Below, one piece after another: positions 26,747-35,537 of a stretch of 64,000 nt of DNA; position 1 is the first letter of the stretch; each line of letters starts with the position of its first letter. The stretch spans positions 29,740-93,739 of the forward strand of contig CAKVAF010000005.1 of assembly GCA_934718785.1 (NCBI GenBank). Reading direction: 5' to 3'. The translations under genes and the position numbers were made by a program. This stretch comes from an uncultured Campylobacter sp. GTDB lineage: Bacteria > Campylobacterota > Campylobacteria > Campylobacterales > Campylobacteraceae. The notes beneath the pieces were generated by a model. The model was not told the origin of the DNA, did no database searches, and worked only from the letters and a program-made list of their open reading frames with translations.

Positions 26747-28159
26747 GAATTTGAGTAAAAATGATAGAGATTTAAATTTAAAAATAAATTCTAAAAAAGA
26801 AAATTCTAAAAGCTCTTTGAAAGCTGAAATTTCAAGCCTTTTAGATATAAACTTAAATGAAAATTTAGGCTTAAAAATGCACAATCTAGCCAAAAAGCTT
26901 TTTCCTATCAACAGAAGCATAACCGGGCAGGGTTTTAGAACTAGCCTTGAAATGCTAAATAAAGAGCTTTTAAAAAGCGGGGCGAGTTTAAGCATTCACA
27001 GCGTTAAAAGTGGCTCAAAAGCCTTTGACTGGGTCGTGCCTGATGAATACAGCGTTAAAGATGCCTATATCATCACGCCTAGCGGAGAGAAAATTTGTGA
27101 TTTTAAGCAAAATAACTTGCATTTGTGGGGTTATAGTGTGGGCGTTAATGAAAAAATGAGCCTTGAAGAGCTTAAAAAGCACCTTTACACGCTTGAGAGT
27201 TTGCCAGAAGCTGTGCCTTATGTAACGAGCTATTATAAGAAAAATTGGGGCTTTAGCCTTGCTTATAATGAGTTTAAGAAGCTTAAAAAGGGAATTTACC
27301 GCGTTTTTATAGACGCAAAGCACGATGAAAAGGGCGTTTTAAACTACGCTGATTTACTCATCAAGGGCAAAAGCAAGAAAGAAGTGCTGATTTCTACTTA
27401 TCTTTGTCATCCTAGTATGGCAAATAATGAGCTGAGCGGTCCTCTTGTCGCCACTTTTTTGGCTAAAAGCTTGCTTGAAGCTGGGGGGGGGTATTGAGAT
27501 ATAGCTACCGCTTTATTTTCGTGCCTGAGACCATAGGAAGCATTGTTTATCTTGCGCGCCATTTCAAAGAGTTTAAAAAGCGCATTATCGCAGGCTTTGT
27601 GCTAAGCTGCGTGGGCGATGAGAATGCAAGCTCTTTAATTCACAGCCCAAATGCTGATACTTTAGCCGATAAAGTGGCTTTGCATACATTGAAATTTAAA
27701 AGCGATTTTAAGGAGTTTAGCTTTTTGGATAGGGGCAGTGATGAAAGGCAGTTTTGCGCGCCTTTGATAAACTTGCCTGTTGTTACGATTTGCAACACTC
27801 GCTTTGGTGATTTTAAAGAGTATCACACCAGCCTTGATGATTTAAATTTCGTTACGCCAAAGGGTCTTTTTAAGGGGCTTAGCAATATCTTTGAAATCAT
27901 TAAAAACCTAGAAATCAACGCCATTTATCAAAGCAGCACTTTTTGCGAGCCAAATTTGGGTAAGCGGGGGCTTTATCCTACCTTAAATTTAAAGAGCGAA
28001 AAGCCACAAATCAATAATTTCCTAGCCTTTTGCGATGGGCGAAGAGATGTCGTTGATATCGCAAATACCTTAAACGAGCCTGCCTTTAAATTTAAAGAAA
28101 TCATTACAAATTTACTCAAATTCAAACTCATAAAAGCTATCAAAAAGGAGCAAAAATGA
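26739..28159 (+). CDS. DUF4910 aminopeptidase-like protein (Cj1295-like), phase-variable, OFF at G9
   Basis: A protein of about 473 residues when read through. It has a zinc-aminopeptidase-like fold with Leu-Cys-His-Pro-Ser-Met-Ala-Asn-Asn-Glu-Leu-Ser-Gly before the tract. After it come Gly-Asp-Glu-Asn, Arg-Gly-Ser-Asp-Glu-Arg-Gln-Phe and Tyr-His-Thr-Ser-Leu-Asp-Asp, followed by a C-terminal winged-helix-like tail. The closest remembered relative is Cj1295, which has a poly-G tract and affects decoration of pseudaminic acid on flagellin. With nine G (27483-27491) the frame ends at once (Tyr-stop); ten or seven would join it to the downstream frame (Val-Leu-Arg-Tyr-Ser-Tyr-Arg). The GTG start follows a strong AAGGAGGG inside pseC. 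Confidence 0.85.
27483..27491 (+). repeat. Poly-G tract G9 in the DUF4910 gene (OFF)
   Basis: Nine consecutive G. Frame analysis gives a stop directly after the tract at this length; G7 or G10 restores the full reading frame. Poly-G tracts of this length are the usual phase-variation switch of Campylobacter. Confidence 0.9.
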
Positions 28160-29676
28160 TAACACATATCGCCCAGTTTTTAGAAAAAAGCGCAGCTAAA
28201 AATCCTCATAAAATCGCACTTATTGATAAATTTAGCAAACTCAATAAAGAAAAACTCAGCTACAAAGAATTAAACGAGCTTTCAAACGCTCTAGCAAGCA
28301 AGATTTTAAAACTAGGCTTAAAAAATGAGGGCGTTTTGATACTGCTTCCTAAAAGCGCCATTTGTTTAGTGAGTTTTTTAGGCGTGGCAAAAAGTGGTAA
28401 TTTCTACACACTCCTTGATGAAAAATCCCCTAAAGAGCGCGTTTTAAAGGTGATTTCTATTTTAAAGCCCCGCCTTTTAATCACTTGCAAGAGTTTAAAT
28501 TTAAGCTTTAAAGAGATAAAAAACACGCTTTTTATAGAAGATTTGCCAAGTTTTAAAATTGATAAAAAAGCCTTGCAAGAGGCTAGAAATAAACACATCG
28601 ATACAAATTTGCTTTATGTCTTTTTTACAAGTGGTTCAACAGGCACTCCAAAGGGTGTTAGTATCGCGCATAAAAGCGTGATTGATTACACCTTTTGGGT
28701 GTGTGATACCTTTAAACTCACAGCACGAGAAAGCCTGGCAAATCAAGCTCCTTTTTATTTTGATAATTCCATTTTAGATATTTTTTCAAGCCTAAAAGCA
28801 GGTGCGACGCTTCACATCTTGCCAAATGCGCTTTTTGCCTTTCCGGCTAAGATTTTAGCCTATTTAAAGGAGTATAAAATTTCTATGATTTTTTGGGTGC
28901 CTAGCGTTTTGATTTATTTTGCTAATACAAAAGCGCTTGAGTGTGTAAATTTGAAACACCTTAAAAAGATATTATTTTGTGGTGAAATTATGCCAAACAA
29001 GCAGCTCAATATCTGGCGCAAATCCCTACCAAAAGCACTTTATGCAAATCTTTATGGTCCTACTGAAATCACTGATGTGTGTAGTTTTTTCATCGTGCGC
29101 CGTAAATTTAAAGATGACGCACTTTTACCTATAGGAAAGGCTTGTAAAAATACCGAATTACTTGTCTTTGATGAGAATTTAAGCTTAATCAAAGAAGAAG
29201 AAGCCTTTAAAAAGGGTGAGCTTTTCGTGCGAGGAACGAGCCTAAGCCTTGGCTATTTTAAAGACACGGCTAAAACAGCGGCGGCTTTTATACAAAATCC
29301 TTTGCATAATGATTATTTAGATTTGCTTTATAAAACAGGCGATATAGTCGCATATAACGAACATGGCGAGCTTTTATGCTATGGGCGCAAGGATGGGCAA
29401 ATTAAAATTTCAGGGCACCGTGTCGAGCTTGGCGAGATAGAAAGCGTTACGATCTCACACAAAGAAGTTAAAAATTGCGCTTGTATGTTTGAAGAAAGCT
29501 TGATTTGCTTTTATGAAGCTGCAAACGAGCTTGATTTAAAGGGCTTTTTAAAGGATAAACTCCCCGCTTATATGCTACCTAAAAGCTTTGTCCGCTTGGA
29601 TAAATTTAAGCTTAATGATAATGGCAAGATTGATAGAAAAGCCTTGAAAGAGCTTGTTTTAAAGGATGTAAAATGA
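28156..29676 (+). CDS. Amino-acid/acyl adenylating enzyme (AMP-binding, A domain-like; Cj1307-like)
   Basis: 506 residues of the ANL adenylating superfamily, closest in layout to stand-alone A domains such as DltA. Core motifs are Phe-Thr-Ser-Gly-Ser-Thr-Gly-Thr-Pro-Lys-Gly (about 157-167) and Asn-Leu-Tyr-Gly-Pro-Thr-Glu (about 298-304). Tyr-Lys-Thr-Gly-Asp (about 393-397) and Gly-Arg-Lys-Asp-Gly-Gln-Ile-Lys-Ile-Ser-Gly-His-Arg-Val-Glu also match, with the terminal catalytic Lys in Asn-Gly-Lys-Ile-Asp-Arg-Lys. It should activate a carboxylic substrate, probably an amino acid, and load it on the carrier protein encoded at 31229. The start overlaps the previous stop by four bases. Substrate cannot be read from the sequence. 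Confidence 0.82.
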   Translation: MITHIAQFLEKSAAKNPHKIALIDKFSKLNKEKLSYKELNELSNALASKILKLGLKNEGVLILLPKSAICLVSFLGVAKSGNFYTLLDEKSPKERVLKVISILKPRLLITCKSLNLSFKEIKNTLFIEDLPSFKIDKKALQEARNKHIDTNLLYVFFTSGSTGTPKGVSIAHKSVIDYTFWVCDTFKLTARESLANQAPFYFDNSILDIFSSLKAGATLHILPNALFAFPAKILAYLKEYKISMIFWVPSVLIYFANTKALECVNLKHLKKILFCGEIMPNKQLNIWRKSLPKALYANLYGPTEITDVCSFFIVRRKFKDDALLPIGKACKNTELLVFDENLSLIKEEEAFKKGELFVRGTSLSLGYFKDTAKTAAAFIQNPLHNDYLDLLYKTGDIVAYNEHGELLCYGRKDGQIKISGHRVELGEIESVTISHKEVKNCACMFEESLICFYEAANELDLKGFLKDKLPAYMLPKSFVRLDKFKLNDNGKIDRKALKELVLKDVK

Positions 29677-29710
29677 AAGCTTTTAGAATAAATTTAAAAA
29701 AGGCTTTTAA

Positions 29711-30476
29711 ATGAAGGCTATAAGAAGCTTTGAAAATGCCTTTTTAAAGGGCTTTGCTTTGAGTAATAATTATGAGAGTTTAAGCATAATTGTTTCAAAT
29801 TTACACAGCAAAAATTACGAGCTTAGCCAAAATGAAAATAATTTTTTCATCACGCAAAGGCATTTAAAACTTCTCATATTTTTTGTCAATGACTTGGAAA
29901 AAGATTTTAAGTTTAAGGATAAATTTATTAAAATCATCGGCAAAAAAGAAAGCGATTTTACTAAATTTAGCCCCTTTTTAAAGGCAAATCACTTTAGCGA
30001 ATTTGAGCTTTTTAAGCAAATGAGGCTTGAAAAAAGCGCGCTTGATAGCCAAATTTTAAAACCTTGCGAGCTTATAAGCCTTGCTAGCGGGGCTAATATA
30101 AATGAAGTTTATACTTTGTTTAACGCAGTTTTTTAGCCCCGAGTATTTATTTTATTTTTCAAAAGATGAGCTTGAAAATAAGGCTAAAGCGGGCGAAATA
30201 TTGCTTTATAAAGAAAAAAATCTCATTAAAGGCGCACTTATTTTTTCAAAAAGTTTAAACTCAACTATGCTTGATTTCATCGCTGTAAGTAAGGATTTAG
30301 AGCAAAAAAATGCCGCTTATTTATTAATGAATGCCTTTGTTTTGGTAAATAAAGAAGCGAAATTTTATCAACTTTTTGTAAGAAATGATAATGAAAGAGC
30401 GATAAAATTTTATCAAAAATTTGGCTTTGAATTTAAGGATATGAGACTTAAATTTTATAAAAAGGATAGAGTTTGA
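29711..30476 (+). CDS. GNAT-type acetyltransferase, frame broken at T6
   Basis: Two overlapping frames (29711-30136 and 30102-30476) read as one protein of about 254 residues if one T is removed from the T6 run at 30129-30134. The C-terminal half has a GNAT acetyl-CoA core: Gly-Ala-Leu-Ile-Phe, then Ile-Ala-Val-Ser, then Asn-Asp-Asn-Glu-Arg-Ala-Ile-Lys-Phe-Tyr-Gln-Lys-Phe-Gly-Phe near the end. The N-terminal half has no motif I know. It lies between the adenylating enzyme and the formyltransferase, so it probably acylates the same intermediate. The break may be a true mutation, a sequencing error or, less likely, programmed. The downstream frame alone, with its own ATG, covers most of the GNAT core. 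Confidence 0.6.
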
Positions 30477-31213
30477 GAGTTGAAAAGCTTGTAGTTATCG
30501 GTAAAGGAAGCGTGGCTAGTAAGTGCTTTGAGCTTGCAAAGCAATTTTTTAAGCCTAATTTAGCTGAGCTTTTAAATTATGAAGATTTTACAAAAAAACA
30601 GCTTGATGATAAATTTAATACCTTAAAGCACGCTTTTATCATATCTGCTAATAATTTTTATCTTTTTAAAGCCCCTTGCATTCAAAATAATACCATTATC
30701 AATTATCACAACGCACTTTTGCCTAGGCATAGGGGGTTAAATGCTCATATTTGGGCGATTTGGCAGGGGGATAAAAAAAGCGGTATCACTTGGCATTTTG
30801 TGGATGAAAGCATTGATACGGGTAAGATTATCACACAGAAAGAACTTATTTTAGATGATAATACCACTTCTTGTGAGCTTTTGATTAAGCAACATAAACT
30901 TGCCATAGGCTCTTTAAAAGAAAGCTTGGAAAAAATCAAGGTAAAAAAAGAATTTGTAATGAGTAAGCAGGGGGGGGGGGGGATTTATCATACAAACATT
31001 TTGCCAAATAGGGGTTATTTAAATTTATCTTGGAATGAAGCTAAAATTTCAAGATTTTTAAGAAGCTTAAATTTAGGAGCTTTCAGGGATGTTGCTCTGC
31101 CTAAAATTAAGCTCTTAGGAAAGGAATTTGAAGTGCTTTTTTATGAGCTAGGACAAAAAGAAATTAAGTTAAGTTTAAGTGAAAATTTAAGCTTAAGCAT
31201 TAAACAAAATTAA
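30473..31213 (+). CDS. Formyltransferase (10-formyl-THF-dependent), phase-variable, ON at G13
   Basis: 246 residues of the methionyl-tRNA/sugar formyltransferase fold. The catalytic triad region is visible: Asn-Tyr-His-Asn-Ala-Leu-Leu-Pro-Arg-His-Arg-Gly (Asn and His) and, about 35 residues later, the Asp in Glu-Ser-Ile-Asp-Thr-Gly. It should N-formylate an amino sugar or an amino-acyl group. It resembles the small formyltransferases of surface-glycan loci more than tRNA formyltransferase, since the C-terminal tRNA-binding domain is missing. A G13 tract (30970-30982) follows the catalytic domain at about residue 166; at this length the frame is open to the end. The TTG start overlaps the previous stop. 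Confidence 0.8.
   Translation: MRVEKLVVIGKGSVASKCFELAKQFFKPNLAELLNYEDFTKKQLDDKFNTLKHAFIISANNFYLFKAPCIQNNTIINYHNALLPRHRGLNAHIWAIWQGDKKSGITWHFVDESIDTGKIITQKELILDDNTTSCELLIKQHKLAIGSLKESLEKIKVKKEFVMSKQGGGGIYHTNILPNRGYLNLSWNEAKISRFLRSLNLGAFRDVALPKIKLLGKEFEVLFYELGQKEIKLSLSENLSLSIKQN
30970..30982 (+). repeat. Poly-G tract G13 in the formyltransferase gene (ON)
   Basis: Thirteen G encode the end of Gln and four Gly, and the frame continues for about 75 more residues. Loss or gain of one G would truncate the protein just after the catalytic domain. Confidence 0.9.
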
Positions 31214-31228
31214 AAAAGGAGAAAAAAA

Positions 31229-31462
31229 ATGACAAATTTAAACGACATTAAGGCGCTATTTGACGCCATTGAGCGAAGCGATATTGACGCAAATATGCAA
31301 AATTTGGTGAGTGATAATATCATCGATAGTCTTGATATCATGGGGCTTGTGGCTGAGATTGAAAAGAAATTTAACAAGCCTTTGAGTGCTGAATTTATCG
31401 AAGCTGAGAATTTTGAAAGCTTTGAAGCCTTGAAAGATATGTTGAACAAGGCTTTTAAATAG
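31229..31462 (+). CDS. Acyl carrier protein (Cj1308-like)
   Basis: 77 residues, acidic, four-helix ACP type. The phosphopantetheine serine is in Asn-Ile-Ile-Asp-Ser-Leu-Asp-Ile-Met (about residue 36). An AAAAAGGAG ribosome site precedes the ATG. It differs clearly from a fatty-acid ACP, whose Asp-Ser-Leu-Asp-Thr-Val-Glu it lacks. Its place among an adenylating enzyme and a FabH-like synthase marks it as the carrier of the tethered acyl or aminoacyl intermediate. Confidence 0.88.
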   Translation: MTNLNDIKALFDAIERSDIDANMQNLVSDNIIDSLDIMGLVAEIEKKFNKPLSAEFIEAENFESFEALKDMLNKAFK

Positions 31463-31518
31463 TTTCAAAGGCTAAATTTAAGTCTTTGAAAAATTAAATT
31501 TGTTTGAACGCAAAGGAG

Positions 31519-31583
31519 TGTGGCAATCTTTATTGCATTATTAGATTGCCACGAATTTGCCGACTGCAAATCCCCTTAATGAT
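31519..31583. repeat. Decayed palindromic repeat between the ACP and DUF2920 genes
   Basis: GTGGCAATC at 31519 and AGATTGCCACGAATTTGC at 31543 match the ends of the dispersed GGCAATCC...GTCATTGCGAG family; the far end has drifted (TTAATGATG). It sits between convergent genes. Confidence 0.55.
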
Positions 31584-31586
31584 GAT

Positions 31587-32851
31587 TTAATTCTCCGCTT
31601 TTTCTAATTGCTTAATTTTAAGATGCATTTGCGCGTTTTTTTCGAAAAAAGTGTATTTTAAATCATCACAAATATAGCTTATGCTCTTTTCGCATTTTGC
31701 TTTTTTTCTTTTCTTAATCTTTTCAAGTAAAGGGAAAAGCTCCTTTTCTATAAGCATTTTAAGGGGTATATCCATACCATGATTAAGGTTTTTGATGAAT
31801 TGATTATCGATTTGTTCCTCGCTTGAAAAAGCTTTAAAATTCACCTCAAAGCCTAAATTTAAAAGTTCATTGATAAATTCTTGCTTTAAATCAAAAGAAG
31901 CTATCCTGTCAAATTTCGAGTGATAACACACATAAAAGGGCTTGGGATAATTTGCTTGCGTGTTTAAATGCTCTTTGTTAAAAAGGGCTCTTATAGCTTT
32001 TCTTGCGGGGCTGAAGCGATTTTTGCTGTTTGGATTTAAACTCCAATGTGTTTTTGTTGAGGTATAAATGGATAAATGAGGGTAAGTATTCACAGGTAAA
32101 AGTTCTAAATATCTTGTAAAATCAATTTCTTTGCCTAGTCCTATATGTTGCAGCTGTGCTTCAACTCCGCCCGAGTTTTCTATCACACCATCTACAAGCC
32201 AGGGCGCAAGTTTCGCACAAAACATACTCAAATACGCCCCATACGACTCACCTATTATTATGATAGATATATCCCCCCCCCCCCCCGTGCTTTAAACATA
32301 TTTTTTACATAAAGAGTAGCGTTTAGGATGTCAAGGGCAGCAAGGACACCAAAGTTTTGATATTCGTTACGAAGCGGACGAATGCTAGAGTGAATTTTAA
32401 GCCTAAAATCAGCATTTAAAAGCCCTTGTCTTTTTAACTCATCAAGCTTTTGATTGAGAGTATTTGCGAGTGCGTAGCTCATTTCATTACCTGCTATTTC
32501 CTGTCTTAAAAGCTCATTTGAAAGACTAAGATTAATCTTAGCTAGCTCATTGACAAGGATTGATTTATCCACTTCATCAAAGATAAAATCAGCTCCAAGA
32601 TTAAAGCGGTTATAAATAGCGTGATAATTCACACTTATCATCGCCAAATCATAATTTTTCGCAAAATATTTAAGATAAAGGGTTAAAAACTTATCATCTG
32701 CGCTCGCTCCCCAGCCTTGATTGATAAACACCAAAGCCTTAGGCGTTTTCTCATCATCATAATGCAGGATAAAATCAGGCTGCACCTCGCGTTTTATATC
32801 AAGCTCCACATCATCGCTTGAGTTAAATTGTATCTTTTTGCTTACAAGCAT
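31587..32851 (-). CDS. DUF2920 alpha/beta-hydrolase-like protein (Cj1310c/Cj1342c family), phase-variable, OFF at G14
   Basis: About 421 residues when read through. The N-terminal part has Ile-Asn-Gln-Gly-Trp-Gly-Ala (oxyanion region). After the tract comes a nucleophile elbow, Ile-Ile-Gly-Glu-Ser-Tyr-Gly, and a C-terminal His-Gly-Met-Asp-Ile-Pro that could supply the catalytic His. This is the DUF2920 family, whose C. jejuni members sit in the flagellin glycosylation locus and also carry poly-G tracts. With G14 on the coding strand the frame ends in Ile-Tyr-Leu-Ser-stop before the Ser nucleophile, so the product is inactive. G12 or G15 would give the full protein. It is the only gene of the island on the minus strand. 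Confidence 0.82.
32273..32286 (-). repeat. Poly-C (coding-strand G14) tract in the DUF2920 gene (OFF)
   Basis: Fourteen C on the plus strand. The ON frame (Arg-Gly-Gly-Gly-Asp-Ile-Ser) needs a G count divisible by three, for example 12 or 15. Confidence 0.9.
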
Positions 32852-32961
32852 AGTTTGCCTTTAAATTGATTTTTGCAATTATAACTTAAATTTCTCTTTT
32901 ATTTAAACTTAAAATGAATTAAAATTAGATAAAATCATCAAGTTAAAATAAAGGTTTAAAA

Positions 32962-33744
32962 ATGAAAGAGCTAATAAAAGCAAAGGGCGAGATTTTCACA
33001 ACTAAAGATTTAATCCTTGCTTTAGAAAAAGTGGGCGTTAAAAGTGGGGACATCCTTTGCGTGCATACTGAGATTTTTAATTTTGGCACACCACTTTTAC
33101 CTAAAAATGAGTTTTTAAGCGCGGTTTTAGAATGCTTTTGGCAGGTTTTAGGCAAAAACGGCACACTAATCATGCCCACTTTTACTTATAGCTTTTGCAA
33201 AAACAAGCCTTTTAATAAGCTTGAAAGTGGTAGCACTATGGGCGTTTTGACCGAGTTTTTTAGAAAGCAAAAGGGTGTTTTTAGAAGTGATGATCCTATT
33301 TTTTCTTTTGCGGTGAGTGGGGCGAAAAAAGATTTATTTTTAAAGCCTTGTGCTACTTGCTTTGGCGTGGGTAGCGTGTATGATGAGCTAGCGCGAAATA
33401 ATGGCAAAATCATGCTTTTTGGCACAGATAAACTAGGCTACACTTTCACGCATTTTGTAGAAGAAGTTGCAAATGTGAGTTATCGCTATTTTAAGGAATT
33501 TAGTGGAATTTTAATCGATGAAAAGGGCGAGGAAAAAAACGCAAAAATTAAATATTTTGTGCGCGATTTAAACAAAAACTCGCATTTAAGTATCGCAAAA
33601 CAAATCGACTTTTTAAAGAAAAATGATAATTTTGCGCTCACTCAATTTGGCGCTGCGCCCATTGTGCTAATCAAAGCAAAGCCTTATTTAAATGAGCTTT
33701 TAAAAGCTTTTAAAAAAGATGAAAATTGCTTGCTTGAGAGTTAA
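32962..33744 (+). CDS. Aminoglycoside 3-N-acetyltransferase-like protein (Cj1296/Cj1297-like)
   Basis: 260 residues of the AAC(3)/antibiotic N-acetyltransferase family. Motifs include Val-His-Thr-Glu (about residue 34), Leu-Ile-Met-Pro-Thr-Phe-Thr-Tyr-Ser (about 70-78), Arg-Ser-Asp-Asp-Pro-Ile-Phe-Ser (about 112-119) and Thr-His-Phe-Val-Glu (about 170-174) with the catalytic His. In flagellin and surface-glycan loci such proteins acetylate or acylate an amino sugar rather than give drug resistance. Unlike Cj1296/Cj1297, which are split at a poly-G tract, this copy is intact and has no long tract. Confidence 0.82.
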   Translation: MKELIKAKGEIFTTKDLILALEKVGVKSGDILCVHTEIFNFGTPLLPKNEFLSAVLECFWQVLGKNGTLIMPTFTYSFCKNKPFNKLESGSTMGVLTEFFRKQKGVFRSDDPIFSFAVSGAKKDLFLKPCATCFGVGSVYDELARNNGKIMLFGTDKLGYTFTHFVEEVANVSYRYFKEFSGILIDEKGEEKNAKIKYFVRDLNKNSHLSIAKQIDFLKKNDNFALTQFGAAPIVLIKAKPYLNELLKAFKKDENCLLES

Positions 33745-33762
33745 ATCAACTTGTTTGAACTG

Positions 33763-33782
33763 AGCCTAAATATTAAATTTAG
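33763..33782. terminator. Short hairpin after the AAC(3)-like gene
   Basis: CCTAAAT-ATTAA-ATTTAGG followed by ATATTTT, 19 bases past the stop codon. The stem is weak and A/T-rich, so termination would be partial. Confidence 0.4.
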
Positions 33783-33829
33783 GATATTTTAGCTAAAATA
33801 ACTCGCCCCAAACCGCAAGGCAAAGGGCA

Positions 33830-33992
33830 AATCTAACACAAACGGACTATGCGAGCATATAGTAAGCGTCTTAGGGTTGTATTATATCTAAATTTTAGGC
33901 TTTTTAAACTTAAAGTGGCGATATTTTTGCAAAACTAGGAGCGCAGGGGCTGTGGAAAGTCCCCTGTCCTTGTGTTTTAAAATTTACTTGTA
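33830..33992 (+). other. Structured gene-free segment before the FabH-like gene
   Basis: It holds a TATGC/GCATA inverted repeat (about 33849-33860) and a GC-rich hairpin, CAGGGG-(11 bases)-CCCCTG (about 33945-33967), nested in AGGA/TCCT, then TTGTGTTTT. Its base composition is unlike the flanks. It carries a GGAAAGTCC string also found in RNase P RNA, but the rest does not fit that fold. It could be a leader or small RNA of unknown class. Confidence 0.3.
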
Positions 33993-34013
33993 TTTTAAAT
34001 TTAAAGGTAGATT

Positions 34014-35079
34014 ATGATAGCACTTAAAAACGCTGATTTTAAAGCCCTTGCTTGCGTTTTGGGCGAAAATGAAAAAAGCATTGATGAAGAACTGGCGCAT
34101 TTAAGCGCGCTTAAACTTAAAATTTATAAAGAAAATATGGGCATAAAAAGGCATTTTAGCGCAGCTCAAAACAGCTTTGCCAGTGATTTAGCGCTCAAGG
34201 CTTTAAAAGAAGCTCTAAATTTAGCAAAGCTTGATAAAAATGAGCTTAGCGCGCTTTTAGTGCTTTCTCAAACTCCTGATTATTTAGTGCCAGGACTAAG
34301 CCAGCTCGTGCATAAAGAAGCCAATTTAAACAAAAACTGCTTATGTATGGATACTTTCGCCTTTTGCTCGGGCTTTTTGCAAGGACTTTTTCAAGCTTTA
34401 TTGATGCTAGAAAATGATAAATTTTCTCACATCGCCTTAGTTTGCGTCTCTACAAAAAGTAAAAAGCTTGATCCTAGCGATAAGCTTACAAACTCGACGA
34501 TTAGTGATAGTGCCACGGCTTTAATTGTTTCAAAAAGTAACGCAATTTCGCCTTGTTTTTTCACGCAAAAAAGTTTCACTGAACTTGCCTTAAAAGAAAG
34601 CTTACCCTGCTCGCTTTATAAAAAGGGGCAAAGTGAGTTTATCAAAATTGATAACAACTGCTTTTTTAACGCCGTTCAAACTCACTTTCCAGCACTTGCT
34701 AAGCAGTTTTTAAAAGAGATAAATTTAAATAAAAAAGATCTTAAATTTATACTTCACAGCTCAAATGAACTGTTTTCTAAAAAGCTTTTGCAAAGCCTTG
34801 AGATAGATAGTTCGCAGTATTTTAATGAAAGCTTGAGTGAGTTTGGAAATTTAGATATTAATAATCTGGCTTTTAATCTTGCCTTAATGAGTGAAAATGT
34901 AACAATAAATGAAAATTTATTGGCTAGGGGGGGGGGGATTTGAGTTTAGAAAAAACTTAAATTTTAAGGCAAATAAAGCTTCTAAGCTCTTTTTAGCAAG
35001 CTTTGGCACAGGACTTATTTTAAATGCTTTTGTGTTTGATTTTGATTTAAGTTTAAAATCAAAAATCCTAAAAATGTAA
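34014..35079 (+). CDS. FabH-like 3-oxoacyl-ACP synthase III (Cj1303-like), phase-variable, OFF at G11
   Basis: A thiolase-fold condensing enzyme of about 354 residues when read through. The catalytic Cys 118 is in Asp-Thr-Phe-Ala-Phe-Cys-Ser-Gly, His is in Leu-His-Ser-Ser-Asn (about 248), and Asn is in the Asn-Leu-Asp-Ile-Asn-Asn segment (about 282). With G11 (34927-34937) the frame ends in Gly-Gly-Gly-Ile-stop. G10 or G13 would continue as Gly-Phe-Glu-Phe-Arg to Phe-Leu-Ala-Ser-Phe-Gly-Thr-Gly and end at TAA 35077. FabH-type proteins of such loci often transfer an acyl group from a carrier rather than elongate fatty acids. Together with the ACP and adenylating enzyme it probably builds or transfers the decorating group. 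Confidence 0.83.
34927..34937 (+). repeat. Poly-G tract G11 in the FabH-like gene (OFF)
   Basis: Eleven G near the 3' end. The conserved C-terminal Ser-Phe-Gly-Thr-Gly glycine motif is encoded only in the frame reached with G10 or G13. Confidence 0.9.
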
Positions 35080-35253
35080 ATCAGCTTATTTTTTAAACTC
35101 TAAACTCCGCAAAGATTTTAATTTATCATCGGTAGCGGTTTTAGAATTTAATTTATATTAAACTCTAAAATTGAATTTTAAAAATTAATTTTTTATCATA
35201 ATTTTTAAGGATAAAAATAAAAATTTAGAAATTAAAATTTTATCAAGAAGTTT

Positions 35254-35280
35254 AATTTAAGGGCATCAAGCCCTTAAATT
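35254..35280. terminator. Perfect 11-bp hairpin at the 3' end of rpmA
   Basis: AATTTAAGGGC-ATCAA-GCCCTTAAATT, ending at the rpmA stop codon (minus strand). It lies between the convergent rpmA and FabH-like genes and could serve both strands. The T run is poor on either side. Confidence 0.6.
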
Positions 35281-35534
35281 TATGCAGGATATACAGAAAC
35301 TTTTTTTCTGTCTTTGTCTTTGCGCTCAAATTTCACAAAGCCGTCAATCAAAGCAAAAATCGTATGATCCTTGCCTAAGCCGACATTGTTTCCAGCGTGT
35401 GTGGCTGTGCCTCTTTGGCGGATGATGATATTGCCTGCACGCACAAACTCGCCACCAAATTTTTTCACGCCCAAGCGGCGACCGATAGAGTCGCGGTTAT
35501 TTTGAGTTGAGCCTTGTCCTTTTTTGTGTGCCAT
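35280..35534 (-). CDS. rpmA: 50S ribosomal protein L27
   Basis: 84 residues, complete: [15 protein letters not shown] start and the conserved [11 protein letters not shown]. L27's N-terminal tail reaches the peptidyl transferase centre. It follows rplU by three bases. The gene usually found next, obg, is absent; a convergent island gene is there instead. Confidence 0.97.
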   Translation of the reverse strand: MAHKKGQGSTQNNRDSIGRRLGVKKFGGEFVRAGNIIIRQRGTATHAGNNVGLGKDHTIFALIDGFVKFERKDKDRKKVSVYPA

Positions 35535-35537
35535 TTT

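Noticed and set aside
32962..33744. Aminoglycoside resistance gene
   Set aside because: Although it is of the AAC(3)-type fold, its place in a flagellin-type glycan island and its similarity to Cj1296/Cj1297 argue for glycan acylation.
33905..33924. Sigma-28 promoter (TAAA...CGATAT) before the FabH-like gene
   Set aside because: The spacing between the two elements is about 10 bases, well short of the flagellar sigma-28 arrangement.
33925..33992. RNase P or tmRNA gene, suggested by GGAAAGTCC
   Set aside because: The flanking sequence lacks the other conserved parts (P4 partner, specificity domain, tRNA-like end) and is far too short.
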